Position numbers and translations under genes: made by a program
NCBI GenBank assembly: GCA_022496805.1
Contig: CM040088.1
Location: 15,903,001-15,967,000, forward strand
Source of the DNA: Pohlia nutans
Lineage: Eukaryota > Streptophyta > Bryopsida > Bryales > Mniaceae
Direction: 5' to 3'
DNA length: 64,000 bases
Notes under the pieces: model-generated
Told to the model about the DNA's origin: nothing
The model's database searches: none
The model's input: only the letters and a program-made list of their open reading frames with translations
Shown: positions 1 to 11,538 of the stretch, piece after piece
Layout: every line of letters begins with the position of its first letter
Position numbering within the stretch: position 1 is the first letter of the stretch

Positions 1-349
1 CATCAAAAAAACCAAAAAACACAACAAAATACCCTCAAACATCACGCACAAAAATTCAAACACAAAAGTACATAAAAACAGTATACCAAAAAAACATATA
101 ACCTCAAAAATCAATTCCAAAATACAAACCCGCATACCAAAAACATCAACAAAAAAATATACACCAAAACATACATCACAAAACTTGACACAACTAATTA
201 TACATACTAGCAATACAATACATAATTCCACTAAATATTTTACAATTACACCCCAAGAAAAAATCAAACAAATTATCACAATAAACATAGAACATACAAA
301 GTTTCCAAAAAACCACATAATACATAAAACAAAAAGAAATGCTAAAAAT

Positions 350-661
350 CCCAAAATTGGGCTACTTAAGAACCCCAAGTTCAAACTTGGGCTACTTGGG
401 AACCCCAAGTTCAAACTTGGGCTACTTAAGAACCCCAAGTCTAGACTTGGGCTACTCGGGAACCCCAAGTTCAAACTTGGGCTACTTGGGAACCCCAAGT
501 TCAAACTTAGGCTACTTGGGAACCCCAAGTTCAAAATTGGGCTACTTGAGAACCCCAAGTTCAAACTTGGGCTACTTGGGAACCCCAAGTTCAAATTTGG
601 GCTACTTGGGAACCCCAAGTTTAAACTTGGACTACTTGGGAACCCCAAGAACCCCAAGTTC
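350..661 (+). repeat. 30-bp tandem repeat array, about 10 units, each with a short hairpin
   Basis: Ten units with a strict 30-bp period. Each contains CCCAAGTTCAAACTTGGG, an 8-bp inverted repeat around a CA loop, followed by GCTACTTGGGAAC or a close variant. The 30-bp length keeps every frame open, so two frames show spurious 10-residue peptide repeats. It lies upstream of ORF2 in the LINE leader and is not seen in copy B, so it is a copy- or subfamily-specific expansion. Confidence 0.9.
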
Positions 662-1248
662 GACACAAAAAAACACCAACAAACTTACACAAGACAAACA
701 AATTACAATATAAAAATAAAACTCAACATTAATAGCACAATGTACAAAGTAAAAACCCATCTTTTTAAAAATAAAATATTTCCCCAACACCTTTTACTTT
801 TACATAATGAAGAAAAGAATACAAATACCACTACAAATACCCTTATAAATATCAATTTAAAAACCAATAAAAATATACACACAAATACCAATACAAATAT
901 CAACACCACTAAAAATGCCAATACAAACACCAAATTAAATATCAATATAAACACCAACATAAATACCAATACCAATAACAAATTCAAAACAAATAGAAAT
1001 GACATAATAATTTTTCACAAATACAAACAACATACAATAATAATAATAATGATAATAATAATAATAATACACAAAACAAAAAACATCAATAACCCCAAAA
1101 ACAAATACCTCAAAAAAAATAAAAAAACCAACAAACAAAATAAATGGACTTGGCCTAACGGTCTCGTCCAAGAAAAACAACAACAACAACAATGGACTCG
1201 GCCTACCGGCCTCGTCCAAAACAAGCAAAGAAAAAAAAAAAAAAAAAA
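662..1248 (+). other. AT/AC-rich low-complexity leader upstream of ORF2 in LINE A
   Basis: Stretches of ACCAATACAAATA-type sequence, an (AAT)n run near 1038-1070 and an A-run before the ORF2 start. Two copies of a motif containing GGCCTA(A/C)CGG(T/C)CTCGTCCAA lie at about 1144-1172 and 1193-1220. Copy B has a matching AAT run and one version of this motif just upstream of its 2A region, so the motif is a conserved leader element. No protein is supported here. Confidence 0.6.
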
Positions 1249-1680
1249 ATGGCTCAAAAATCTCCTCTAAAAAGAAACTTCTTTCACCAAATATTAATAT
1301 TATGCGGGGACATCGAAACAAACCCCGGGCCCATGCCCGATTTACTAAAAACACACCCACCCATACATAAAAGAAGATCCAGAACATACTTTATACCAAG
1401 TACGATTAAACTTCAACCAGAGTACCAACATTTAGCAAAACAATTCTCACCTATCCTAAACATAACACATCCAAATCACGCAGAAGCTAGTAATGACTAT
1501 CCACACATATCAAATTACATATACCGAAACCAACATCATCTACCCCCAAGAATACTATACGCACTCATCACCACAATCAGTCCATCAAAAGAAACATGTG
1601 ACCAACTCCTAATACAAATTCCAAACCCTGATTGGACAACACTATTACTAGAAAATGTCACTATTACAAAACCCGCCTGA
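1249..1680 (+). pseudogene. LINE A ORF2 N-terminus with 2A-like ribosome-skipping motif
   Basis: The ATG at 1249 follows a long A-run. Residues 20-28 read GDIETNPGP (bases 1306-1332), matching the 2A consensus D(V/I)ExNPGP, in which the ribosome skips the Gly-Pro bond. In known LINEs with 2A (trypanosome L1Tc, sea-urchin STR elements) the motif also sits near the N-terminus. The following ~115 residues are not recognised. The frame stops at 1680; copy B reads straight on into the endonuclease, so A has lost one base near 1653. The reading continues in the next frame from about 1655. Confidence 0.8.
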
Positions 1681-3205
1681 AAGACACATCTCAACTAATC
1701 ACCCATACACAGATTTCATAGAAAATAACCAAAATTTAATAAACCCTCCAAATACCATCCACAAAGAAATCTACAATTTTATTCATCAACACAACGATAC
1801 TATAACCCTCCAAAACATGACTGATAAATTCCCTTTTCTCCCTATCAATTTATTAGAAGAAACCTTAAAAATATATGAACCACTACATGAATATACTCAT
1901 CCCCCACCACTTCCAAACATACCCACACTACAACCACAAGAAATACATAAAACAAACCATAATACGAGATTTATTACATGGAATGCCTCATCATTGAATA
2001 CGGCTCTTCCAAACCTACATGAACTAATTGCCAACACAACTGATGAACCCGCTATCATCACAATACAAGAAACTAAATTAACCGCTACAAAATCCACCAA
2101 ATACATACAAAACCTATTCCCAAAATACAAATTAATTTTTAACAACACACACGCCCTAACAAGATGTATGCAACAAAGAATGCCATACATTCCCGCAAGA
2201 GGAGGTCTCCTCACACTAATACACCAAAAATATGCATATCCCGGCAATATCCCAACCCCCAAAGAAATATCACCCTATCTACAAATAATAAAAATAGACA
2301 ACAAACCACTACAAACTTGGCTAATTCTTCACATATATATGCCATCACATGTAGAGGACATACAATATATACCAATGATTCAACAAAATATAACACAACA
2401 AATAAATGCACATCCAAATACCATACACATACTGTGCGGTGACTTTAACAGAGATATAGCACTTATTGGACGCCAAAATAGAACAAACGCGACCCCACCA
2501 CAAACAGAAGACATCGAATGGAGAGCATTTACAAATAATCTCCAATTAGAATACATCCCAACAGATTGCCCATACTCCAGACAAGGGGGACAAAACTATA
2601 ATCAAACCAGCCTAATAGATGGATACTACATTAAAACACCAGATAATATTGTATACATATCAACCACAAACAATGACCACAACCTTAATTCTGACCACTC
2701 ACCAGTAACATTATACATACCACCAAACACCTTACTAGCAAGACCTATACCAATAGCAAATAAAACAATGAGAATTCTTAACCCCATACCACAAGAAAAT
2801 ATAGAAAAATTCAAAATAGAATATTTCGAAGAAAATTCACTACAAATAAATGAACTTATCACAATACTATCAAATGATCAACTAACAAACGATCAATGGC
2901 AAACATCATGCTCAAAACTAGATCACATGATACAAAAAATATCTGATAAAATTCAAGAAACTTGTAGTGCACCTCCGTTACCGACATTAACAAATCGTGC
3001 CTCACAGCAAGGAGGCTTTTTACCAAGAAAACTACAAAAAGCATGGAAAAAACACCTATCCACCTACCATTTAATTAGAAAAACAATTTATATAACAAAA
3101 AATACACAGAATTGGCAAACACATCCAATAATCAAAGAACTAAAAACCCATACAAACGTAACCATCCCACCACTCCCAACACAAGAACACGATCAACAAG
3201 AATGA
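1655..3205 (+). pseudogene. LINE A APE-type endonuclease domain of ORF2
   Basis: The frame encodes an apurinic-like (exonuclease III fold) endonuclease that nicks target DNA to prime reverse transcription. Visible motifs: ITWNASSL (metal-site Asn), IITIQETKL (catalytic Glu), RGGLLTLI, HIYMPSH, LCGDFNRD (catalytic Asp and Asn), LIDGYYI and the terminal SDHSPVTL (catalytic Asp-His). All expected active-site residues are present. The frame ends at a TGA where copy B has TGG, and the homologous reading goes on beyond it. The linker to the reverse transcriptase holds a further frameshift before about 3340. Confidence 0.85.
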
Positions 3206-3332
3206 ATCCAATCATTAGTAGAAATAGCCAAGACAGCAAAAATACAAGCCCGTAAAATCACCACAAAATATACCCAAAGTTGTATAAAAAAAGGCAATTA
3301 TAAAATATAGACAATTATACGACAAAAGCCCG

Positions 3333-6300
3333 AAGAAAATAAACAAAAAAGTTTTCAAAAATCAAGAAACACCACCATTGGACTGCATTTTAGATAGAAA
3401 CATCAACATACTAACCAGTCCAGAAGACATAGCAAATGAAATACACATACAACAATCAATAAGTAATAGACCTACAGTACCAACATGTTACTACCAACCC
3501 GAACACCCAGCACAATGCACTTGCGGAGTGAGACAATACCCATGGCACGACCTTGATGGCTTTGTAATAGAAAAAAGAGGAAATCCACAAATACCACTGC
3601 ATAAACACTTTGATCAAGAATCATATGAAATGTGTCTAAAACACCTATCTAACTACAAAACACCAGGCCCAGACAAAATCCCCAACTCAATACTAAAAAA
3701 CATGCCCGAAAGCTTCCATAAATTACTCTTTTTATTTTTCTCACATTGCTACAAACAAAAACAAATCCCAGCCTCATGGAAAATAAGTCTAACCATACTA
3801 CTGTATAAAAAAGGAAATCCTGCACAACTGCCAAACCACAGACCAATAGCACTTGCAAATACAATATACAAATTCTTCACTAGTACACTAATACACATAT
3901 TATCAGCATACGGTGAAAAATTCCAAATTCTACACGATAGTCAAGAAGGATTCAGAGCAAAAAGAAGTACAGCAAGACAATTACAACTCCTCATAGCAAC
4001 CCTAGAAGACGCAAAATTTACAAATCAAGACATATACCTATTATATATAGACTTTAAAAATGCATTTGGCTCATTAGACCACGCAAGACTTTTAGCTATA
4101 ATGAAAGACTTTGGATACCCAGAAGATGCAATAATGCTAGTTGGAAACATCTACTCCCATTCAAACACCATATTCACTGGTGAACACTTTGGCAAAACAA
4201 AACCAATACCGATTCAAAGAGGCACTATACAAGGAGACACACTTAGCCCATATCTCTTCATAATTTTTCTTGAACCACTCTTGAGATGGCTACAAAGAGG
4301 GGAAAACGGATACACATTTGGTACATCAAAAATAAAAATCAGCTCTGCAGCATACGCAGATGACTTGGCAGCCATATCAAATAATATAAAATCACTACAA
4401 ACACAAATAAATAAAATTGACAAATTCTGTAAATGGGCAGGCATGGACTTGGGAGTTACAAAATGTGCTGTCACCGGTTGTCCAAATAAAACCAAAATGC
4501 AACCAAACAAATTTAAAACCCACATGACAAACCAAAAAATCAGTTACAGAGACCAAACACTACCAGTACTCCATCAAAATGAACCCTATGTATACTTGGG
4601 CATACAATTAGTTCCATCACTAAAATGGAAACTCCAAACACGTATCACCACAACTAAAATAATAGACCAATGTAAACAACTATCAAAATGCCCTGCCACT
4701 ATTAAACAAAGAATCAATATGGTGGACACAATAATCAGAGCAGGCATAGCCTACAGCTTCTTTGCAGTCCCATACTCACTACCAACCATTAAAAAACTTG
4801 ACAAGAAAATTATTGCAATCCAAAAAACAATATGCGGACTACCTAAAAGCACCGCAAACATAATAACCCAACTTCCTCATGATTTATTTGGACTCGAAGC
4901 CTTCTCTCTAAAAAATGCCTACCTTAGATGCATTGGGGAACAACTTCGTAATGCACTGAACGACAAAGGGAGACTAGGAATAATATATAAAGGACTAATA
5001 CAACACATACTTGCTAAAGCCGGTGGTGCCGAAGATATCTCAAGAATCAAACGCCAAGATTGCATTACATCACCAACAACACGAACATTATTCCTTCTGA
5101 AAACAACAGGTGATATACACCTAAAAAGCACAGAAGAAAACTTCCAACTCCACATGACCGAACTAGAAAAAGAATGGCGATCTACAGTCATAAACGAACT
5201 CCCACACTTAGACCCGCAACTCTCCATCAAATTATTATATAAATTAATGGCACACAAAATTTACAATATAAATCAAATCATCCTTCCCAACGGTACAAAA
5301 CTAATGTCACCAGAAGAATTCAAAATATACTACCAAAATCCAACCAAACTAGACAAAAGTGCACTAAACATAGCAGAACAACTATTCTGTGAACCAAAAT
5401 GTACCCAAGATTGCCCAAATACATGCCAAACACACTTACCACCCCGTACACTAAAAGAAAAATATAAAATATATAACCACAGAATAATACCAAGAACACC
5501 AATAAACTCCGTACAACTCCCTCAACCTCCACAACCACAACAACTAGCCCCACCACAAAACATAAAGAACGATCCCATAAGATTTCCCATTCACACAATA
5601 TTAAACCACAAAACAATTACAACAAAAGACAAATATAAAATATCTAAAAAATACAACACCTTCCTATGTCAAAGGATAGACTCAAACCACATAACATACA
5701 ATAAATGGTTAGAACAACACGAACTATTTCCACTAAATCTACCAACAGTAATACACCATAATCTAAACCTACTTACAAAATATTACACAGATTATAAAAA
5801 CAAACACTATCAAAATATCATAAATATACAATTTATACCTGTACAAAATAGAGACACAAGATACATCCCACCTCCAACAATAATCCCCTACATTAAAACA
5901 TCCACAATTGAATGTAACCCAGAAAGAGACATAGACACAAACAAATGCACCATTCAAACACAAAATGATAAAACTCACATATATAACGACACCGGTAAAT
6001 ATATCACCACCATTCCGACAACTAGAATAAAATGGTTATGGCAACAATATAACAACAACAAATACAACATCCACAGACTAATACCTGCTATACAAACATT
6101 TGAAACAGAAGTAGTGTGGTTATACCAAAGATACGAACACAAAAACCACAAAAAGAATACAATAAAAACACCACACCATACCATTCCATTCAACATTCTA
6201 GACACACTAATAACAACATTTAATATAACACACTCATATTTTTCCTCACCAATTACATGTTCCATGAAATCTACCCAATTCTACTCAACATTCGCCAGAG

Positions 6301-7025
6301 ACAAGATTTTTGGCTCACTAGGGACAGCCTTTCAATACAAATGGAAAGGCATCGGATATGCCCACCCAAATGACGCCGAAACAGCACAACAAGCAATACA
6401 TTGGGCAAGACTAGCAGCAAAACAAGACCCTGAAACAATCACCATCTTAGCAATCCCAGACACCAACTGGTACCAAAATCTATCACCATACAACGGACCC
6501 TTTCCGGATACGCACGCCATCATACATTTTGCCGCGGACACCATTACATATGACGAACCAACAATACCACTAGAACCCAACAAAACACGAAACGAACCAC
6601 TTGCAATGCACATATGGTGTATTCACCATCAAAACAATAACATTGGCACAATAAACCAAATAGACACCATAAACACAACAATTGAAAATCTACAAATTTC
6701 GCAATACTATACACAAACAGCACCACCCACACCACCAAACACAAAAGTTAACAAAAGCACAAAATGGAACAAACTCATATATCCACCCTGTGACAATCTA
6801 CAAACTATGTGGGTAAATCCCCTTCCAAATTTCGAAATAAACACCACACTAAAATTTCTACCACAATACAGTTATTACACAGATGGATCCTTTTTACCAC
6901 CTAAAGAAGCTGATGATGGCCATTGGAAAAAAGAAAAAGCTGGATATGGAATCTACAACCCATCTAAACCAGATGTACAAATATCAAAAAGACTGCCGGG
7001 ACTACAAACATGCTTCAGAGCATAA
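3333..7025 (+). pseudogene. LINE A reverse transcriptase, Cys-rich cluster and first half of RNase H
   Basis: A single long frame. Reverse transcriptase motifs: GPDKIPNSILK, NHRPIALANTIYKFF, QEGFRAKRST, LLYIDFKNAFGSLDH (catalytic Asp), RGTIQGDTLSPYLF and AYADDLA (catalytic Asp pair, about 4350-4367). Further on, CEPKCTQDCPNTCQTH (about 5390-5440) forms a CX3CX3CX3CX2H putative zinc site. The frame ends inside an RNase H domain beginning YYTDGSF (first catalytic Asp). The terminal TAA corresponds to a Lys codon in copy B, so it is a point mutation. The true reading starts upstream of any ATG, joined to the endonuclease in the intact element. Confidence 0.9.
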
Positions 7026-7028
7026 TTA

Positions 7029-8249
7029 ATGGCCATACATGAAACACTTTCACTAATCACCACTAATTACATAAACGAACCCGCACATATTTTTACTGAT
7101 TGTCTCAATTGTATACATGTTCTAAACACACAACTAAAACACCCAACCCAACAAAACAACCACGCCGATAAAACCATATTAGAAGAAATGCTAAAAATGC
7201 TAAAAAAGCGAACACAACCAACCACAATATACAAAGTAAAAGCACACGCTAAAATTAACGAGAATGAACACGCAGATCAACTCGCAAAAGAAGGAACCAT
7301 GAAAAGAAGTTATCAATTTGCAGCAACTCCACACGAATTTGCACATACCACACCTTACTACTTCCAAAAAGACACATGGCCCGGTCGTATCAAACGACCA
7401 GACAAAGGACCAGTTAGATGTTTGGAAGAATACATAAAGAAACATGACCGAGAAAATAACCTAGAAATAATGGCAGAAGACTTTCCCAACATTAACAAAT
7501 GGACAACAAACTTCATCATAGATAACGAAATGTCCAATGACTTTTGGAATAATCCAGAAATAACAGACTCACAAAAAACAAGCATACTAAAATTTAGAAC
7601 CGGTCAATACATGGGTAATGCTAGAAAACAATTAATTTTCGGCATACAAAGATTCCCCTCAAAAACTTGTCCCATCTGCAATTCACAAGATGTAGATACA
7701 TGGCTACATGTACTTTTACTATGCAAACAACACCATATACACGCACTAAGAACCAAAAGACATAATAAAGCGGTATGGGAATTAAGGAAATTAATACTAT
7801 CCTCAAATAAATCAAGATGCTACACTCTCATGAATGTGGGCACATTCAACAATAACCCACAAGAAAACACAGTTCCTCCATGGTTATTACCATGTACTTG
7901 TAATCAACAAAGATGTCAATGTAATGCCAGATTCAAACCAGATATACTATGCATTAAAGGCCTCCCATACCAAAGCCCACCTCCTCTAAACCCCGATGAT
8001 AACCTAACCATACAGTTCATAGAATTCACATATACAAACGACAGATTTTCACCAGAAACAATTGGCAGAATTTTTTTAAAATACCAACCTCTAATTAATA
8101 ACATTATACAACAAGGTTGGAAAGTAGATCCTATCATAATCATTACAGCTGGAGCCAGAGGAACCACACACGTCCCCTCAATGAAACAACTAGAAACAAA
8201 ATTCAACATTTGCGAAACCTCCATAAAACACACATTCACAAAGCAATAA
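7029..8249 (+). pseudogene. LINE A RNase H (second half), CCHC finger and KPD...E restriction-like endonuclease candidate
   Basis: Same frame as the preceding segment, just after its stop. RNase H continues with MAIHETL (catalytic Glu), FTDCLN (Asp) and KVKAHAKINENEHADQLA (His and Asp). A CCHC finger follows, CPIC...H...C with spacing CX2CX9HX4C (about 7670-7725). Next come PCTCNQQRCQCNARFKPDIL and, about 25 residues later, IEFTYTNDR, then KYQPL. A CCHC followed by (K/R)PD...(D/E) is the signature of restriction-like endonucleases in R2, Dong and Dualen LINEs. The gap is longer than the described 12-14 residues, so the endonuclease call is inference. The same residues recur in copies B and C, except that the Glu is Lys in C. 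Confidence 0.7.
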
Positions 8250-8818
8250 ATACCATTGCCATACAATATGCCGGATCTATCCTCTTACATAAAAGACGTA
8301 TAGAGAATAACCAAACAATACCAACAGATGTAGTACATTAAAAGAGGGAGGGTAGTGGTGAAAACCACTGCTAGCCAGTCTTTTCAAACAACTAGCTCAA
8401 CTTGTCTCAGGGGATAGGAAGAGCCGGTTGGTTGGTACAAACTTTCCTGCCATGATAACTCACTAGCAGCACCAAGCCATGTGTATCACACCACTGCTCA
8501 ACGAGCCCAACTGGTTTCAAACCCGGACCACATAAATGTGATACAACGCCCTTCACCAACCAACCAAAGAACTCATGACTTGGTGATAAAAATTTACACT
8601 AAACATACCTTTATACATACCAACATTCACCCATCATTACTTCGCTTTTTTCCTCTGTTATTGTCACTGTTACTTCGTTTTGGTTACTATAGTGTCCATC
8701 CTTGAAAGGGGAGAGTACTTTTGTTCCAATGTCCCTTTGTCCGGTGGGCATCGGGTCATTGACATTACGAACGGACACTTTATTCACGCCGGCCCTATAT
8801 TAGGGTTGGTGTTTCTAT
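8250..8818 (+). other. LINE A 3' UTR with an antisense tRNA-like promoter
   Basis: Non-coding tail matching the 3' end of copy B in inverted orientation. The terminal block runs from GTGGGCATCGGGTCATTG through CACTTTATTCACGCCGGCCC to GTTTCTAT. Read on the other strand, bases 8500-8580 contain a GGTTTGAAACC-like B box and a GGTTGGTTGGTGAAGGGC-like A box at tRNA-like spacing. Related terminal blocks occur as fragments near 51040-51180 and 55670-55800. Confidence 0.6.
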
Positions 8819-8887
8819 CTATCTGATGTGTCGTATTGACAAACAACAATCAAATTATGGAAAAAGCTTTGATTGAGCTATAGTTAC

Positions 8888-9393
8888 ATAATAATAATAA
8901 CAATAATAATAATAATAGAAACTCCGGTCCTTCTCGGGGCCGGCGTGAATAAAGTGTCCGTTCGTAATGTCAATGACCTAGTGCCTACTGGACAAAGGGT
9001 CATTGGGACAAAACTACTCTCCCATGTCAGGAATGGACGCTTTAGTAACAAGTAACATAATAAAAGTAACCATGTGCTGACTACTAAGAGTTTGTTTTGA
9101 GTATAAGTTATGTTTATGTATTTAGAAAGATCACCAAGTCATGAGTTCTATGGTTGGTTGGTGAAGGGCATTGTATCACAATTATGTGGTCTGGGTTCGA
9201 TTCATGTTGGATCCGTTTGAGCAGTGGTGTGATATATATGACTTAATGCTACTAGTGGGTTATCATGGCAGGAAATTTGTACCAACCAGCTTGCCCTATC
9301 TTATCCCTGAGATAGGTGTTCGTGTTGATCTAGCAATCAGAGGAGTTTAAATAGTGGTCTTCACCACTACCCCTTGTTTAATTTTGTATTCTT
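8888..9393 (-). other. LINE B 3' UTR and (ATT)n tail
   Basis: Inverted counterpart of 8340-8818. The tail reads as ATT/TTA repeats at the 3' end of the element, as expected for a non-LTR retrotransposon. On the + strand, bases 9151-9203 carry TGGTTGGTTGGTGAAGGGC and GGTTCGATTC, close to the A and B boxes of a pol III promoter, antisense to the LINE. Only 69 bp (8819-8887) separate the two LINE ends; that spacer holds AATCAAA...TTTGATT, a small hairpin. Confidence 0.7.
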
Positions 9394-10606
9394 TTATTCT
9401 GTTGGTATTGATTGGTTGTTTTCTATTCGTCTTTTATGTAGAAGGATTGATCCGGCATATTGTATAGCAATAGTGTTTATTGCTTTAAATGTGTTTTTTA
9501 TGGAGGTTTCACAGAGATTGAATTTTGTTTTGAGTTGTTTCATTGAGGGAGCGTGTGTAGTTCCTCTAGCACCAGCCGTGATGACTATGAGTGGGTCTAC
9601 TTTCCATCCTTGTTGGATGATACTATTAATTAGTGGTTGATATTTTATTATTTTGTTGCCAATTGTTTTTAGTGAGAATCTATCATTAGTGTAGGTGAAT
9701 TCGATGAATTGTACTGTGAGGTTGTCTTTGGGGTTTAGCAGTGGGGCACTTTGGTATGGAAGGCCTTTGATGCATAGAATGTCTGGTTTAAATCTGGCAT
9801 TACAGTGACATCTTTGATGTTCACATGTGCATAGTAGTAGCCATGGGGGTACTGTATTTTCTTGTGGGTTATTGTTAAATGTGCCTGCATTCACGAGGGT
9901 GTAGCATCTTGGTTTTTTCGAGGATAGAATTATTATTTTTAGTTCCCATATCACTTTGTTGTGTCTTTTGGTTCTAAGGGCATGTATGTGGTATTGGTTA
10001 CACAGGAGGAGTACATGAAGCCATGTGTCTCCATCTTGTGAGTTACAAATGAGACATGTTTTTGAGGGGAATCTTTGTATACAAAACATTAGTTGTTTTC
10101 TAGCTTGTCCCATATATTGGCCTTGCAAAATTTTAACAAACTTGTTTTTTGTGAGTCTGTTATTGTTGGGTTATTCCAAAAGTTGTTGGATATTTCGTTG
10201 TCTATGATGGAGTTCATTGTCCATTTATTAATGTTTGGGAATTGTTCTGCTAGTATTTCTAGGTTGTTTTCGCGGTCGTATTTTTTAATATATGTTTCCA
10301 GGCATCTGACCGGGCCTTTGTCTGGTCTTTTTCTTGGTTCAGGCCATATGTCTTTTTGAAAGTAATATGGTGTAGTATGTGCAATTTCATATGGTTTGTT
10401 GGCGAATTGGTAGTTTCTTTTCTTGGTACCTTCTTTTGCAAGTTGGTCTGCTTGTTCGTTTTTGTTGATTTTGGTGTGTGCTTTTACCTTATATATTGTG
10501 GTGGGTTGTGTACATCTTTTTAGCATTGTTACCATATCTACTAATATGGTTTTATCTGCATGGTTATTATGTTGGGTTGGGTGCTTTAATTGTGTGTTTA
10601 GTACAT
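9394..10606 (-). pseudogene. LINE B ORF2 C-terminus: RNase H second half, CCHC, KPD...E domain
   Basis: Two frames offset by a frameshift near 10120. The upstream one has YKVKAHTKINKNEQADQLA, the His and last Asp region of RNase H. The downstream one has CLICNSQDGDTWLHVLLLC (CCHC), CNARFKPDIL and FIEFTYTNDR, matching copy A closely. The homology begins abruptly at 10606, where the 9-kb TIR element is inserted; the missing upstream RNase H part lies at 19643-20126. Confidence 0.85.
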
Positions 10607-11538
10607 ATAGAACAAGGGTTTCGTTAAAAGTGCCTATTGAAATGTGCACTATTTTTTGGGATTATTTTTTAATATTTTAATCACAAATTTTGGTATGTAT
10701 AAGCAATAATATTGTACTTTAGCTAGAGTCTTTTCAGATATTATTGATTGAAAATAAATCCAAAGCAAGCTATGTAAAATATATGTGTGTCATATTTATT
10801 TTGTGCTTTAAGTTTATAATCAAGAATTTTTTATAATATTAGATCAATTAAACGGCTAAAAAACATTATTTTGTGCATCTTCAATAATTGTTTGTAAGTT
10901 TAATAGAAAATGTAACACTTACCCCCTAATTTTTAGTTAAAAGATTGAAAAATAAATCAATCCTAATTGGCAAGAATCACCATGGAAGAAGAAACATTCA
11001 AAATGATAAATTCAGAAAAAAGGAATAATGTACTTGTGTCACCTTATATTTGAATACTTAAAAACAATAAAGTCAAACAAAAAAATAAAGCATGTGTCTT
11101 ATTTATGTATTTGAAGTTCTGAAATTTTAATAATTAGAACAACAACTAAAAAATATATACTAAGTTTTGAGAACCATATCCATAGTGGTAATCTTAATAA
11201 ATCCATACGATCAATTAAACCAATTTTGTATTTAAATTTACATATTACAATGTATACTATAATGAGATTGAATGTGTGATACTTTTTATGAAAATAAGCT
11301 TTAAATCATAAAAAAATCTTATTGAGGCAATTCCAAGCAAACAAACTATATTCAATTTGTTGATTATGTGTTTATACAGTAAATTCTTTGAAGGAATTTG
11401 AAAAAAGATACACCATGATAGTAAAACACAATAATATATAGTATACTCAAGTAATAAGTTACATGGTAACAAATATTCTATACTCTATATCATATCACTA
11501 TAATACTATAATATATTATTAATATCAACTAAACAAAT

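Larger units (their letters stand above)
1..8818 (+). mobile_element. LINE copy A, Dualen/RandI-like non-LTR retrotransposon, nearly complete ORF2 and 3' end
   Basis: A non-LTR retrotransposon read left to right. Visible parts in order: AC-rich low-complexity leader with a 30-bp tandem array, 2A-like motif (1306-1332), APE endonuclease, reverse transcriptase, Cys-rich cluster, RNase H, CCHC finger, KPD...E domain and a 3' UTR. The 3' boundary is where similarity to the inverted copy B stops, just after GTTTCTAT. Comparison with copy B exposes the damage: a one-base deletion near 1653, a TGG-to-TGA stop at 3206-3208, a frameshift between 3205 and 3340, and an AAA-to-TAA stop at 7023-7025. The copy is therefore dead but recent. 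An ORF1, if present, lies left of the window. Confidence 0.85.

Noticed and set aside
185..1270. 361-codon plus-strand frame over the repeat array and LINE leader
   Set aside because: Its openness comes from the 30-bp periodicity and AC-rich low complexity; it has no conserved motif and overlaps the true ORF2 start in another frame.
10423..10680. Plus-strand frame across the left end of the 9-kb element
   Set aside because: Antisense of RNase H running into the TIR; no independent support.
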